Shown: positions 9,501-17,238 of the stretch, piece by piece
How the letters are laid out: each line of letters begins with the position of its first letter
Position numbering within the stretch: the first letter of the stretch is position 1
Notes under the pieces: model-generated
Databases searched by the model: none
What the model saw: the letters and a program-made list of their open reading frames with translations, nothing else
Told to the model about the DNA's origin: nothing
Assembly: GCA_005804885.1 (NCBI GenBank)
Contig: SYOX01000094.1
Location: forward strand, 1 to 34,403
DNA length: 34,403 bases
Reading direction: 5' to 3'
Source: Pseudomonadota bacterium
Lineage (GTDB): Bacteria; Myxococcota_A; Bradymonadia; Bradymonadales; GCA-2716585
Program-made: the position numbers and the translations under genes

Positions 9501-11082
9501 CGGCGCTCAACGTACAACCCCGCAGATCCTCTCCCGTCAGCGTGATCTCAAAACCGCCAAAGTGCCGGTCCAGCGCCCACAGCGACCGCCCGAAGTCCCG
9601 CACGCTCTGTCGCACGCGCCGCCGCAGCTCCTCATCATCAGCGCCCTCGTCCGCAGCCCCTCCGAGCGCCTTCCAGTCCAGCAACCCCTCGATGGCCTCC
9701 AGATCCATATCTTCGACGCGCTCGGAACGCCCCAGCGTGTCTCGCCACGCCACCCACCACCCCTCATGCAAGCTCGCCAGCGGCGACGACTGCACCACCG
9801 AGATGTCCAGATCAAAGGCCACTCCGAAGACGACGTCGTTCGTCGGATCGCTCTCGACGTCAAAGACCAGCGCCAGGTTCGAGAACTGCGGGATGGCGAT
9901 CGACAAGTGCCGTTGATCCACCGCCCCGTCCGGGTCTGGATAAGTCGCCTCGCCGGCCAGCAGCGCTCTGGCCTTGAGCGCCAGGAGCGGTCGCTCCGGG
10001 TACAGCGGCTCCGGCGTCTCACCAAGCTCCAGCGTGTCGAGTCCTGCCGCCACGTCTCCGACCGTCCGAAACCCCCGCTCTCTGAGCTGCTCCGAGATCG
10101 AGCGCGACGTGTAGGGTATCAAGCGCAGATCCCAGCTCCCCGGCGGCGCCTCCTTGCCCTCGTCCATCCCCAGAGAGCGCTTGCAGTCCTCCAAAAAGTC
10201 GCAACGGCCGCAGGCAGGCTGGATGTTGACCGACACCGCCGCCACGCGCGACGGTGACCTCGATCGGAGATGCTGAAGCCGCGCTCGGGTGACCTCGAAG
10301 GTGTGCGCCGCCTCCTCCCAGATCAGGGGCACGCGCAGCTTCTTGAGGTCGTCCACCCCCGTAATGAGCAGCCGCGTCATATCCCGCTGCGGCACGATCC
10401 CGTGGCCGTCCACCGCGACGTAGTAGCGATCCTCAAGCCCCTGCTCGCGCAGCCAGCAGCTCAACCCGTGGGCGTAGAAGATCAGCTCGACGAACTGCCG
10501 CTTGCCGACTCCCTGTTCGCTGGTGTGCTTGATGTCCAGGAGCTGCAACCCGATCCGCCCGTGTCCCTCCCTCAGACTTTCGACCTCCCCATCCGGCCGC
10601 AGCGCGCGAGCCTCCCCCTCGCCTTGCTCCAACAAGATGATGTCTGGCCGCATGTGTCCGGACCACTGTTGGACCGGAACCTCTTCGCCAGCGGACAGGC
10701 CAAAGATGCGCTCAAGGAAGGAGGGCGGCGTCTCCCACTGGTGCTCCAACAGGCAGATCCTGTCGGGCAGCGCGCCCGCGCGGAGGTCGTCGAAGAGGTC
10801 CGCCATCAGCTCGGCGTCCAGCGTCGACTCCACGACGTTGCCGCGGGGGTCGGTGTCCGCCTGGGTGCCGTCGAGGCGTCCGAGGAACTGGTAGACGCGT
10901 TGCTCGTAAGCCTTGCCGAGCTCGGCGGCCACCTCCGGCTTGCTCCGCTGCTCGTCCCGCGGCGCAGGTGCCCTCGGATCCACCATCCAACGCCCGTCCT
11001 CGCGCCCCAGCAGCCAGAAGAGCTGCCGGTCGCACTCGAACTCGACGAACTGCCGGAAGACCTGCTTGCTCAGCTTCCCCAT
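6547..11082 (-). CDS. Three-domain nuclease / RNase H-like / SF1 helicase, accessory to BREX
   Basis: Fusion of 1511 aa. The N-terminus is a PD-(D/E)XK nuclease of the RecB/Cas4/TM0106 type: RPD (145-147), DIK (183-185) and a QxxxY-type helix (QFVELIFYA, 196-204). Cysteines at 17 and at 291, 294 and 300 (CGRCDFLEDC) match the C...CxxCx5C Fe-S staple of AddB/Cas4/Dna2. VFDVESDP (D408, E410) resembles an RNase H-like (DEDD) domain found in the same family. The C-terminus is an SF1 UPF1/Dna2-like helicase: GPPGTGKS (1004-1011), DEAS (~1157), GDHNQLPPV, NYRSRPEIV, VEKFQGSDR and LTSRARQ. The ATG at 11082 is preferred to a TTG at 11136. It starts 67 bp after brxHI and is the last gene of the operon. 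A nuclease-helicase that processes phage DNA ends would suit BREX, but it is not among the six type 2 core genes. Confidence 0.88.
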   Translation of the reverse strand: MGKLSKQVFRQFVEFECDRQLFWLLGREDGRWMVDPRAPAPRDEQRSKPEVAAELGKAYEQRVYQFLGRLDGTQADTDPRGNVVESTLDAELMADLFDDLRAGALPDRICLLEHQWETPPSFLERIFGLSAGEEVPVQQWSGHMRPDIILLEQGEGEARALRPDGEVESLREGHGRIGLQLLDIKHTSEQGVGKRQFVELIFYAHGLSCWLREQGLEDRYYVAVDGHGIVPQRDMTRLLITGVDDLKKLRVPLIWEEAAHTFEVTRARLQHLRSRSPSRVAAVSVNIQPACGRCDFLEDCKRSLGMDEGKEAPPGSWDLRLIPYTSRSISEQLRERGFRTVGDVAAGLDTLELGETPEPLYPERPLLALKARALLAGEATYPDPDGAVDQRHLSIAIPQFSNLALVFDVESDPTNDVVFGVAFDLDISVVQSSPLASLHEGWWVAWRDTLGRSERVEDMDLEAIEGLLDWKALGGAADEGADDEELRRRVRQSVRDFGRSLWALDRHFGGFEITLTGEDLRGCTLSAARASFRYAYINMGLEPNHEEVLASRTVEVLYHVLQVCNGIEALIQVQGQWGPMGLSFGGFYWSAEQMQNIQDMLERHLPFLINGEVVRAQFASLVAWLTPSDSGVAHFHQHKKLFNLRTFVETCMGLPHVINYTWHEMAAADYGVTFDGRFWPKHFNYMDFSAWHDYLQELDTAAKAAQVQRIQTELLLKVGAIGRLRRDHQRRARSRDLLAKARQKPISASQMNRGMPDGRFHPLARFWALFSKLNGTIAELEAEAARTNYPAWSIGKLAAGEVTGLQGHSEDGKKGYFDFTLRGLSSNMAVHEESWVYLLPEGFRDSLVWELECAKVTIDQLTWDAAGRCYQVRARFGGSKEHPWFSLTPEQRRAEAWFLYPQASDNWSGRLFQNKDSLLGRDHLGISWLGRRLAYQWGIGDSHQIPTPTSLRFGRPEVYVFAPEMLPRGDAGPMPSVTLSPGPDASQREAIELALGSTISCIMGPPGTGKSQTIATLIEAFLRSRSGPSRVLVTTFSYAAMRVVLDKVRASRLEDGSPGAAASATLVLARSSGRDRVEPEPGLCDVRDLVLGTDGATLDDEKVKLSPRRRLDDQLGASFILFSNAYGLHRLGTRSSSPKLKYKYLQNDFGFDLIIVDEASQMPADHFLAAAALVHGGEIELAFRRAPSGEGIRSSRTLEDMSPAAAQSTEGFTKVVIVGDHNQLPPVQAVKPPRNLRPFLGSLFSYFVEGHGVPFHQLRVNYRSRPEIVAYTDRLNLYEGLTAFRGAHPYPALPAAPSASSWVGQLLDDKLAVGALIHERRFETAVSPLEAALTCDLVEGFFRQLAVSSAEEEMHFWREHVGIVAPHNAQGRLITRRIFDRLTDGPSPLTHLSAGELMASLRNTIYSVEKFQGSDRTFIIGSVGVSSRDQLGAEEEFIYDLNRFNVLTSRARQKMLLICSRNYLDFIPRDRDVMGYAARVRDFAMSWCDQSLAIEIQDSEGHTDAVELRWK

Positions 11083-11149
11083 ATCGCCATCACCACCGCA
11101 GAAGTGTTCTCTCTCTCTAAACTGTTCTACCCTCAACGCTCTCTGGAAC

Positions 11150-13216
11150 TCAATGCCCGTAAAGTCGCGCGGCTAATGTCTTCTCCAGAAGATCGGGCGG
11201 GAGCAGGTCGCCGAACTTGAGGTGGCGTCGCAAGGGATGGGAGTCGGGTACGGGAGGGTGGCCGACCTCGGCCTGGGCTGCCTCCCACCAGGAGCGCGCG
11301 GTGTCGTCACGATCCGTCTTGAGCGTGAGCTTGAGGCCGTCGGGGTGGGCTCGCCCAGGCGAGGCGTGGTTGATGCGGTCGGCCAGGAGCCTGTGGCGGG
11401 CGTCGCCGGCGAAGGACCAGACCTCGGTGTGATCGCCTCGCCGGGTGAAGGTCGGCCCCTCTTCGGCCAGGAAGGAGAACTCTTCGCGCAGCGCGCAGAG
11501 GGCGTCCGTCGCGCGGCGGGAGCAGTGCTCGGGGTAGGGCGGCGGGCAGGTCATGATCCGCCGGTGGGCCGCTGAGAGCTCGGGAGAGAGATCGGCGCCG
11601 CCCCCGATCCACCTGGACGTACCCTGGATGTCGCAGGGCTCGACGTAGGCCACGCGGCGGTGCCAGTCTATCGAGCGCACCCGCCACGTCCGGCCGCCCA
11701 GCAAGATGACCCTGGGGCCTTCTTGATCGTGAGCGCTGAAGAAGGTGCTCTGATCGATCGTGCCAAGCTCCTGGCGGTGGTGGACGACGCGAAAGAGCGC
11801 GGGCGTCGTAAATACGGATACCAGCTTGAGAAAGTGTCTGGCTCCGAGCGCCCGCTCCCCCTCTCGTCCGATCCCTGCCCTGACACCGTCGAGCGTCAGA
11901 GCGCCGGTGTCGAGCAGGTGCGCCAGCAGCGCGCTTGCCGCGCCGGGGTCGATGGCTGCGGCCTCGCAGAAGGGCTTTAGGCCGGCTTCGAAGCTGTCCA
12001 GCGCGATCCCGGGGCGCTCGAGGACCAGCGCGATCATCTGCTGGGCCAGGATGTGAAAGGGCGCCGGGGGAGCGCGAGCCGGCTCGACGTGGCCCTCGCG
12101 CCAGAGCGTCAGCAGCGACGCCGCCCGCAGGAGGCCAGGCTGGGAGATCGCCAGCAGGAGCATGTTGGGTCTCGTCCCGGGGCGGCGCCCCGTGCGCCCC
12201 ATGCGCTGGAGGAAGGAGGCCACGGAGGCGGGCGCGTCGATCCCGATGACCCGATCCAGGTTGCCGATGTCGATCCCCAGCTCCAGAGCGCTGGTGGAGA
12301 CGATCACGCCCTCGGCGCCCTCGGAGAAGGCCGCCTCGGTCCTGCGGCGCTCGTCGGCGCTCAGCGAGCTGTGGGTCAGCCAGGTCGCCTGCCCCATGTC
12401 GCGCAGCAGTTGGGTGAGTTTTTCGGCCTGGAGTCGGCTGTCGCAGAAGACGAGCCGGCGCTGACCCCGGTGCAGGGCCTCGATGACCCGGGCGGCGTTG
12501 GGCAGGCTGGCGACCCAGTCCAGCGTCACCTCGGGGGTGGCGGCGTCGGGGGGCGGAGGCGAGGTGAGGGTGTGGCGAGGACGGCGGGAGCCGGCGGAGA
12601 GCCAGTCGGTGATGGCGGGGGGGTCGCCGACGGTGGCCGAGAGGCCGACGCGCTGGAGGTCGCGGCCAGCCCAGGCGCACAGCCGCGACAGCACGCCGAC
12701 AAGGTGCCAGCCCCGGTCGGCGCCCGCGAAGGCGTGCACCTCGTCGATGACCACCGCGCGCAGATCGCTGAACATCGCCTGGGCGCTGGTCCGGGTGGAG
12801 ATCAGCATGGCTTCGAGCGACTCGGGGGTGGTCAGCAGGACGCTCGGGGGCTCCTGGCGGGCGCGCCGCTTCTCGTAGTGCGTCACGTCGCCGTGCCAGA
12901 TCCCGGCCCGATGGCCCACCAGCCCGCAGAGGCGCTCCAGGCGCGCGTGCTGGTTGTTGAGCAGCGCCCGGATGGGGCTCAGGTAGAGGATGCTCAGGCC
13001 GGGCCAGCGCTCGTCCAGCAAGCGGGTCAGCAGCGGGAAGAAGGCCGCCTCGGTCTTTCCGCCCGCCGTGGGGGCCAGGATGACGAGGTTGTCGCCCGCC
13101 AGGATCGGGCCGATGGCACCTTGCTGGACCTCTCGGAGCGAGGACCAGCCCAGCGCGTGGACGATGTGGTGGCGCAGGGCAGGGTGGAGCCGCTCGAAGG
13201 GGGTCGGGGTGCTCAT
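11150..13216 (-). CDS. brxHI: BREX helicase BrxHI (Lhr-like SF2 helicase)
   Basis: SF2 DEAD/DEAH-type helicase of 688 aa. The motifs are APTAGGKT (48-55), TTPES, DEVH (158-161), SAT (193-195), the ELGID region (SALELGIDIGNLD) and QRMGRTGRRPGTR. The C-terminal half resembles Lhr-type extensions. The start is the ATG at 13216, which overlaps the brxD stop as ATGA; the open frame runs further upstream to 14179 but only as a shadow of brxD. A BrxHI helicase directly after brxD is the standard end of a BREX type 2 locus. The expected role is ATP-driven remodelling or translocation on DNA during phage exclusion. All catalytic motifs are intact. Confidence 0.9.
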   Translation of the reverse strand: MSTPTPFERLHPALRHHIVHALGWSSLREVQQGAIGPILAGDNLVILAPTAGGKTEAAFFPLLTRLLDERWPGLSILYLSPIRALLNNQHARLERLCGLVGHRAGIWHGDVTHYEKRRARQEPPSVLLTTPESLEAMLISTRTSAQAMFSDLRAVVIDEVHAFAGADRGWHLVGVLSRLCAWAGRDLQRVGLSATVGDPPAITDWLSAGSRRPRHTLTSPPPPDAATPEVTLDWVASLPNAARVIEALHRGQRRLVFCDSRLQAEKLTQLLRDMGQATWLTHSSLSADERRRTEAAFSEGAEGVIVSTSALELGIDIGNLDRVIGIDAPASVASFLQRMGRTGRRPGTRPNMLLLAISQPGLLRAASLLTLWREGHVEPARAPPAPFHILAQQMIALVLERPGIALDSFEAGLKPFCEAAAIDPGAASALLAHLLDTGALTLDGVRAGIGREGERALGARHFLKLVSVFTTPALFRVVHHRQELGTIDQSTFFSAHDQEGPRVILLGGRTWRVRSIDWHRRVAYVEPCDIQGTSRWIGGGADLSPELSAAHRRIMTCPPPYPEHCSRRATDALCALREEFSFLAEEGPTFTRRGDHTEVWSFAGDARHRLLADRINHASPGRAHPDGLKLTLKTDRDDTARSWWEAAQAEVGHPPVPDSHPLRRHLKFGDLLPPDLLEKTLAARLYGH

Positions 13217-14547
13217 GAGGGGTCGTCGGCGCTCAGATCGAGGGGGAGGTCGTCCACCCCTTCGATCCGCGAGGCGATGCGCTCCTCGGCCGTCATCTCG
13301 CGGGCCTGGAGGGTCAGGGTGTAATGAAGGGCGGGGTCGAAGTCGTCGAACTGCTCGATCCTGTCGAGGATGTCCGAGACGAGCTTCTTGAGGAAGAGCC
13401 GCGGGGCGATGTGGACCTGGGCGCCGAAGCGCCCCGAGATGGCGTCGGCCAGCGCCTCGACCCTGGCGTCGCCGCAGCGAGCCAGGATGCGCGCCTGGGC
13501 GGGGCTGCCTTCGGCGTAGAGATCGCGGATCCGGCGCCCGACCTCGACGAGCCGCGCCCGATCCATGCCCGTCAGGCGGATCTGGACGGCGCGCGGGTTG
13601 TCCCAGCGCGGATCGGCCGAGAAGTCCGTGTGCAGGCGCTGGGCCAGCGGGGCGAGGCGCTGGGCCCCCTGCGGGCCGTCGAAGAAGGCCGGCGTGCCGG
13701 TGATGACGACGTAGAGGCCGGGGAAGCGCCCCGAGTCGACCTCGTCGATGAGCTGGCGCAGCGCGTTGAGGCTCTTCTCGCGCACGTCGGCGCGGACGCG
13801 CTGGAGCGTCTCCACCTCGTCGAGCACCAGCACCATGCCCTTGAGCCCGCAGTCGCGCTGGACCGTCAGCAACCCCTGCAAGTAGCTCAAGGCGCCGAAG
13901 TGGTCGATGTCGCCCTTGAGCCCGGCCCGCCGCTTGATCTGCGCGGCCACGTTGGGCTGCCCCGACAGCCACGCCATCAGCGCCTGCCCCTGCGCCACCT
14001 CGCCGGCCGCCTGCGCCTCGTGGTAGGCCCGCAGAGTCGCGGCGAACTGCGGCGTGTGCCGGGAGATCGCCGCCAGCCTCCGCTCCATCAAGCGCCCGAT
14101 GGCCGCCTCCAGCGCCGCGTCGTCCTCCGCCTCCACCTCCTCGCTGGACAGGATGTCCCGCTCCAGCGTGAAGAACCAACGATCGACGATGTCCTGCAGC
14201 GCCCCCGTCTGCGAGCCCGCGATCCGCAGCCGCTCCATCGCCCGACGGTAGACCGTCTCAAGCCGGTGCAGGGGCGTCTCGGTCTCGGAGATCTGCACCT
14301 CGGTCGTGGCGAAGCCCCGCTCCAGCGCCCGCTCCTCCAGCCAGCGCACGAAGAAGGTCTTGCCGGCCCCGTACTCGCCCCGCACCGCCTTGAAGACGCC
14401 GTGGCCGCCGGCCACCTGATCAAGCTCCCCGTCGATGGCGCCCTCGAAGGACTCCAGCCCCACCGCCAGGACGTCCAGCCCCGCGCTCGGGACCGCCCCG
14501 CGCCGCAGCGCGCCCAGCGTCTCGATCCGCCGCTGAGGGCTGAGCAT
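13213..14547 (-). CDS. brxD: BREX ATP-binding protein BrxD
   Basis: P-loop ATPase of 444 aa. Walker A is GEYGAGKT (57-64), and Walker B is VLVLDEVE with D243 and E244. The GEYGAGKTFFVRWLEE context is characteristic of the BrxD (DUF2791-type) ATPases that partner BrxHI in BREX types 2 and 6. Length is normal for the family. The ATG at 14547 lies three bases after the pglZ stop, and the gene overlaps brxHI by ATGA, so it is translationally coupled on both sides. The product is cytoplasmic and probably loads or regulates the helicase; this partner role is inferred from the conserved gene pair. Confidence 0.88.
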   Translation of the reverse strand: MLSPQRRIETLGALRRGAVPSAGLDVLAVGLESFEGAIDGELDQVAGGHGVFKAVRGEYGAGKTFFVRWLEERALERGFATTEVQISETETPLHRLETVYRRAMERLRIAGSQTGALQDIVDRWFFTLERDILSSEEVEAEDDAALEAAIGRLMERRLAAISRHTPQFAATLRAYHEAQAAGEVAQGQALMAWLSGQPNVAAQIKRRAGLKGDIDHFGALSYLQGLLTVQRDCGLKGMVLVLDEVETLQRVRADVREKSLNALRQLIDEVDSGRFPGLYVVITGTPAFFDGPQGAQRLAPLAQRLHTDFSADPRWDNPRAVQIRLTGMDRARLVEVGRRIRDLYAEGSPAQARILARCGDARVEALADAISGRFGAQVHIAPRLFLKKLVSDILDRIEQFDDFDPALHYTLTLQAREMTAEERIASRIEGVDDLPLDLSADDPS

Positions 14548-14550
14548 GGG

Positions 14551-17238
14551 TCAACCCTCCCCGGACAGGCCGAACTGGCGCCGCAGCAGCGCCATGTCCA
14601 GCTCCAGAGAGTCCTCGGCCCGCTTGAAGGCCAGGATGTTGTAGCCGTCGAGGTTCAACAAGGTCCGCAGCGCCGACAGCAGCCGCTTGACCCGGCTCTC
14701 CGTCCGACCCAGCGCCCGCGCCAGCGCGCCGATGTGCACCCGACCCCCATTGCGCCCCAGCGTCGAGAGCACGCGGGCCACCTCGTCGTCTCCGACCGGC
14801 AGCGCCATGCGCTCGACCTGCGCTCTGTACGCCTGCGAGGCCAGCAGCGCCTCGATCCAGGGCTCGCAGGCCGGCTTCTGCGGCGCGGCGGCCAGGAGCG
14901 AGAGCTGATCCTTCATCGAGGCCAGGGTCGGCTCCGGCCGCGGCGCGGGAGCCTCGATCCGCAGCGGCGCCGCCTCCTTCTTCAGCCTCCACCAGTCCGG
15001 CGGCGAGGTGACGAGCTGCTGGAAGCTCTGCTCGGACAGATCGACGTCGTGGCGCGTCAGCGCGATCAGCGGCGTGACGATCTCCTGCAAGCTCACCCCG
15101 CCGTGGTAGCCGCGGCTGGCCCTGCAGTACCTCAACCCCTCGTCGTGCGCCACCAGCACGCTCGACTCCCCCGTCAGCGCCTTGATCCGCGCGCCGCCCA
15201 CGCGCGTCTCTCCCTCGACCTGGGTGTCGCTGTCGGGCCGCCACCGGGCGCTGGTCGCGCTGACGCCCGAGGGCTGCGCGCTGCCGCTCTCGCGCAGGTG
15301 GCCGTGATCGCCGGCCAGCACCACGACGCAGTCGTCGCCGGCCAGCTCAAGCAGCGAGCGCAGGGGGCTGATCCGCTCCACCGTCCAGTCGAAGACGATC
15401 TGCTCGGCGCCGTGGAGCTGGTCGTCGATGGCGTTGATGACCACCGCCGTGACACGAACCCCAGGATCGGAGAGCGCCGCGCGGACCTCGGGGCCGACGC
15501 CGCCGGCGCCCTCGGCCGACAACGCCGCCTTGTGAAAGAGCCGCGCCGAGCGCGGGCTGATCGCCTCTCGCAAGGGCAGGTGACCCTCGAAGCCCCGGCG
15601 CTCGACCTGCTGATCGCCCGGCTGGAGCAGGCCCGTCAACAGTGAAGACCGCGACATCTGCGTTATCGAGGGCACCGCCGCCAGCATCGGGGTCGGCTCC
15701 CCTCGCCGCGAAGGGACCCAGGGCACCCAGGCCCCCATCGCCGGGTCCCTCAAGAGCTCCCGCGCCACGCTCCAGCTCATCCCGTCCAGCACGATCAAGA
15801 GCACCCGCTGCTTCCTGGCCAGCGGCGCGATGATCTCGTCCAGCACGCGGTGTACGTCCAGGGCGCCGCCCGATATCCCCGACTGGAGCCGCTCGGCCAT
15901 CAGCCCCGCGAAGCGCCGCTGCTGACCGCGCCGACGCTCCGTCACCCGCCCGAGCGCTCGCCTGAGCGCGTCGCTGACCTCCGGTCCAGGATCGGCCCCG
16001 ATCAGCCGCTCCCTCAAGACGTCCTCGAAGCTCCCCTGATCGACATACCAGCGCGCCCACTCCTCCACCGACGACATCGCCCGCTCGGTCTCCGCGTCCA
16101 GCGTCGCCATCCGGTAGGCCAGCTGCGCCGCCGCCTCCAGCCGGCGCATCGCCTCGGGCCGCGTCGCGGCCTCCTCGTGCCGACGCACCGCCTCCAGCGC
16201 CTCCACGAGCTCGGCGCCCTCTCCAGGCGAGTCCAGGCTCCTTGCCAGCCGCGCCAGCCGCATCGACCACCCGATCCGGCTGAAGTCGCTCAAGGGCGCC
16301 AGCGCCAGCGCCCGCTTCCCCCCTAGCAGCCCGTCCAGCTCCGCGACGATCCCGTGCAAGACCTTCGGCGCCTCCTTCGCGCACCGGCGCCACACCCAAC
16401 GGCAGGTCTGGGCGAAGGCCGGCGCGTGGCGCTTGTTCGCCGGTGTCAGCGCCTCAAAGGCCTCCTCCAGCCGGATCTCGAAGTGCTCGGCCTCCTTCAC
16501 CAGCGCCGCCTCTCCGCTCTCCCGGGCCTTCTGCGCCGCCTCCAGCCCCAACCCGAGCGCCATCAAGTGTTGCCCCGGATCGACCGCCTCCGGCGCCGAC
16601 CTCAACAGCGCCGCGAAGAACCCCACCGACTCCCCCACCGACCGCGCCGCGTAGGACCCCAGCTCGTCGAGCAGCTCCGGGTACACCCCCCGCAGCCGAC
16701 GCGCCTGCGCCGGCTCCCTGCACGCCCACTCCAGCAGCCCCGACAGGCTCAACGCCTCGCCGCCATAGCCCAGGCCGTGCTCCATCATGGTCATCCACGC
16801 CCGATCCTCGTCCAGCAACCCCGAGCGCACCGGCGAGAAGCCCCCCGCGCACCTGAGCAGCCCCCGGCCGAGCGCCCGCTGCCCACGCAACCTCCCATCC
16901 AGCCGCGACGCCTTGAACAACGCCCTGACCGCCTCCCACGGGTCGATGTCAAAGAGCGACTGCCGCGCCAGCCGCGACCTCACGTCCAACCCCAGCTCCC
17001 GCGTCTTCAACCCCGTCAGCACCACCAGCGCGCCCGCGTCCGACTCCTCCCCGAGCGCAGCCCGGATCGCCAGCTCCGAGCGCGTCTGCAACACCCGGCA
17101 GGCTCGACCATCGACCTCCAGGCAGTCCGGCAGCGCCACGTCTTGCGGCATGTGGAAGCCGTAGGCGCGCGCGTCCGGCGCCTGCCTCATCGCCGCCATC
17201 ACGTGCTGGCGCAGATCGTCGCCCGTCAACGCGCTCAT
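14551..17238 (-). CDS. pglZ: BREX-2 phosphatase-like protein PglZ
   Basis: Alkaline-phosphatase-superfamily protein of 895 aa. The metal and nucleophile motifs are VLDGMSW (D485), a DHGH motif (D644, H645, H647) and GYHGGVSLQE (H712), in the order expected of PglZ. The N-terminal ~450 residues are the helical PglZ-specific region. Residues ~820-880 (GGRVHIGALARALG, then RVKRLLSAL) look like a winged helix. Length fits BREX-2 PglZ. The ATG at 17238 overlaps the pglY TGA (ATGA). PglZ is one of two proteins found in nearly all BREX systems; its substrate in the cell is not established. Nothing looks degraded. Confidence 0.93.
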   Translation of the reverse strand: MSALTGDDLRQHVMAAMRQAPDARAYGFHMPQDVALPDCLEVDGRACRVLQTRSELAIRAALGEESDAGALVVLTGLKTRELGLDVRSRLARQSLFDIDPWEAVRALFKASRLDGRLRGQRALGRGLLRCAGGFSPVRSGLLDEDRAWMTMMEHGLGYGGEALSLSGLLEWACREPAQARRLRGVYPELLDELGSYAARSVGESVGFFAALLRSAPEAVDPGQHLMALGLGLEAAQKARESGEAALVKEAEHFEIRLEEAFEALTPANKRHAPAFAQTCRWVWRRCAKEAPKVLHGIVAELDGLLGGKRALALAPLSDFSRIGWSMRLARLARSLDSPGEGAELVEALEAVRRHEEAATRPEAMRRLEAAAQLAYRMATLDAETERAMSSVEEWARWYVDQGSFEDVLRERLIGADPGPEVSDALRRALGRVTERRRGQQRRFAGLMAERLQSGISGGALDVHRVLDEIIAPLARKQRVLLIVLDGMSWSVARELLRDPAMGAWVPWVPSRRGEPTPMLAAVPSITQMSRSSLLTGLLQPGDQQVERRGFEGHLPLREAISPRSARLFHKAALSAEGAGGVGPEVRAALSDPGVRVTAVVINAIDDQLHGAEQIVFDWTVERISPLRSLLELAGDDCVVVLAGDHGHLRESGSAQPSGVSATSARWRPDSDTQVEGETRVGGARIKALTGESSVLVAHDEGLRYCRASRGYHGGVSLQEIVTPLIALTRHDVDLSEQSFQQLVTSPPDWWRLKKEAAPLRIEAPAPRPEPTLASMKDQLSLLAAAPQKPACEPWIEALLASQAYRAQVERMALPVGDDEVARVLSTLGRNGGRVHIGALARALGRTESRVKRLLSALRTLLNLDGYNILAFKRAEDSLELDMALLRRQFGLSGEG

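Noticed and set aside
13217..14179. N-terminal extension of the BrxHI frame
   Set aside because: It overlaps brxD almost completely and is Arg/Gly-rich; the real start is the ATG overlapping the brxD stop.
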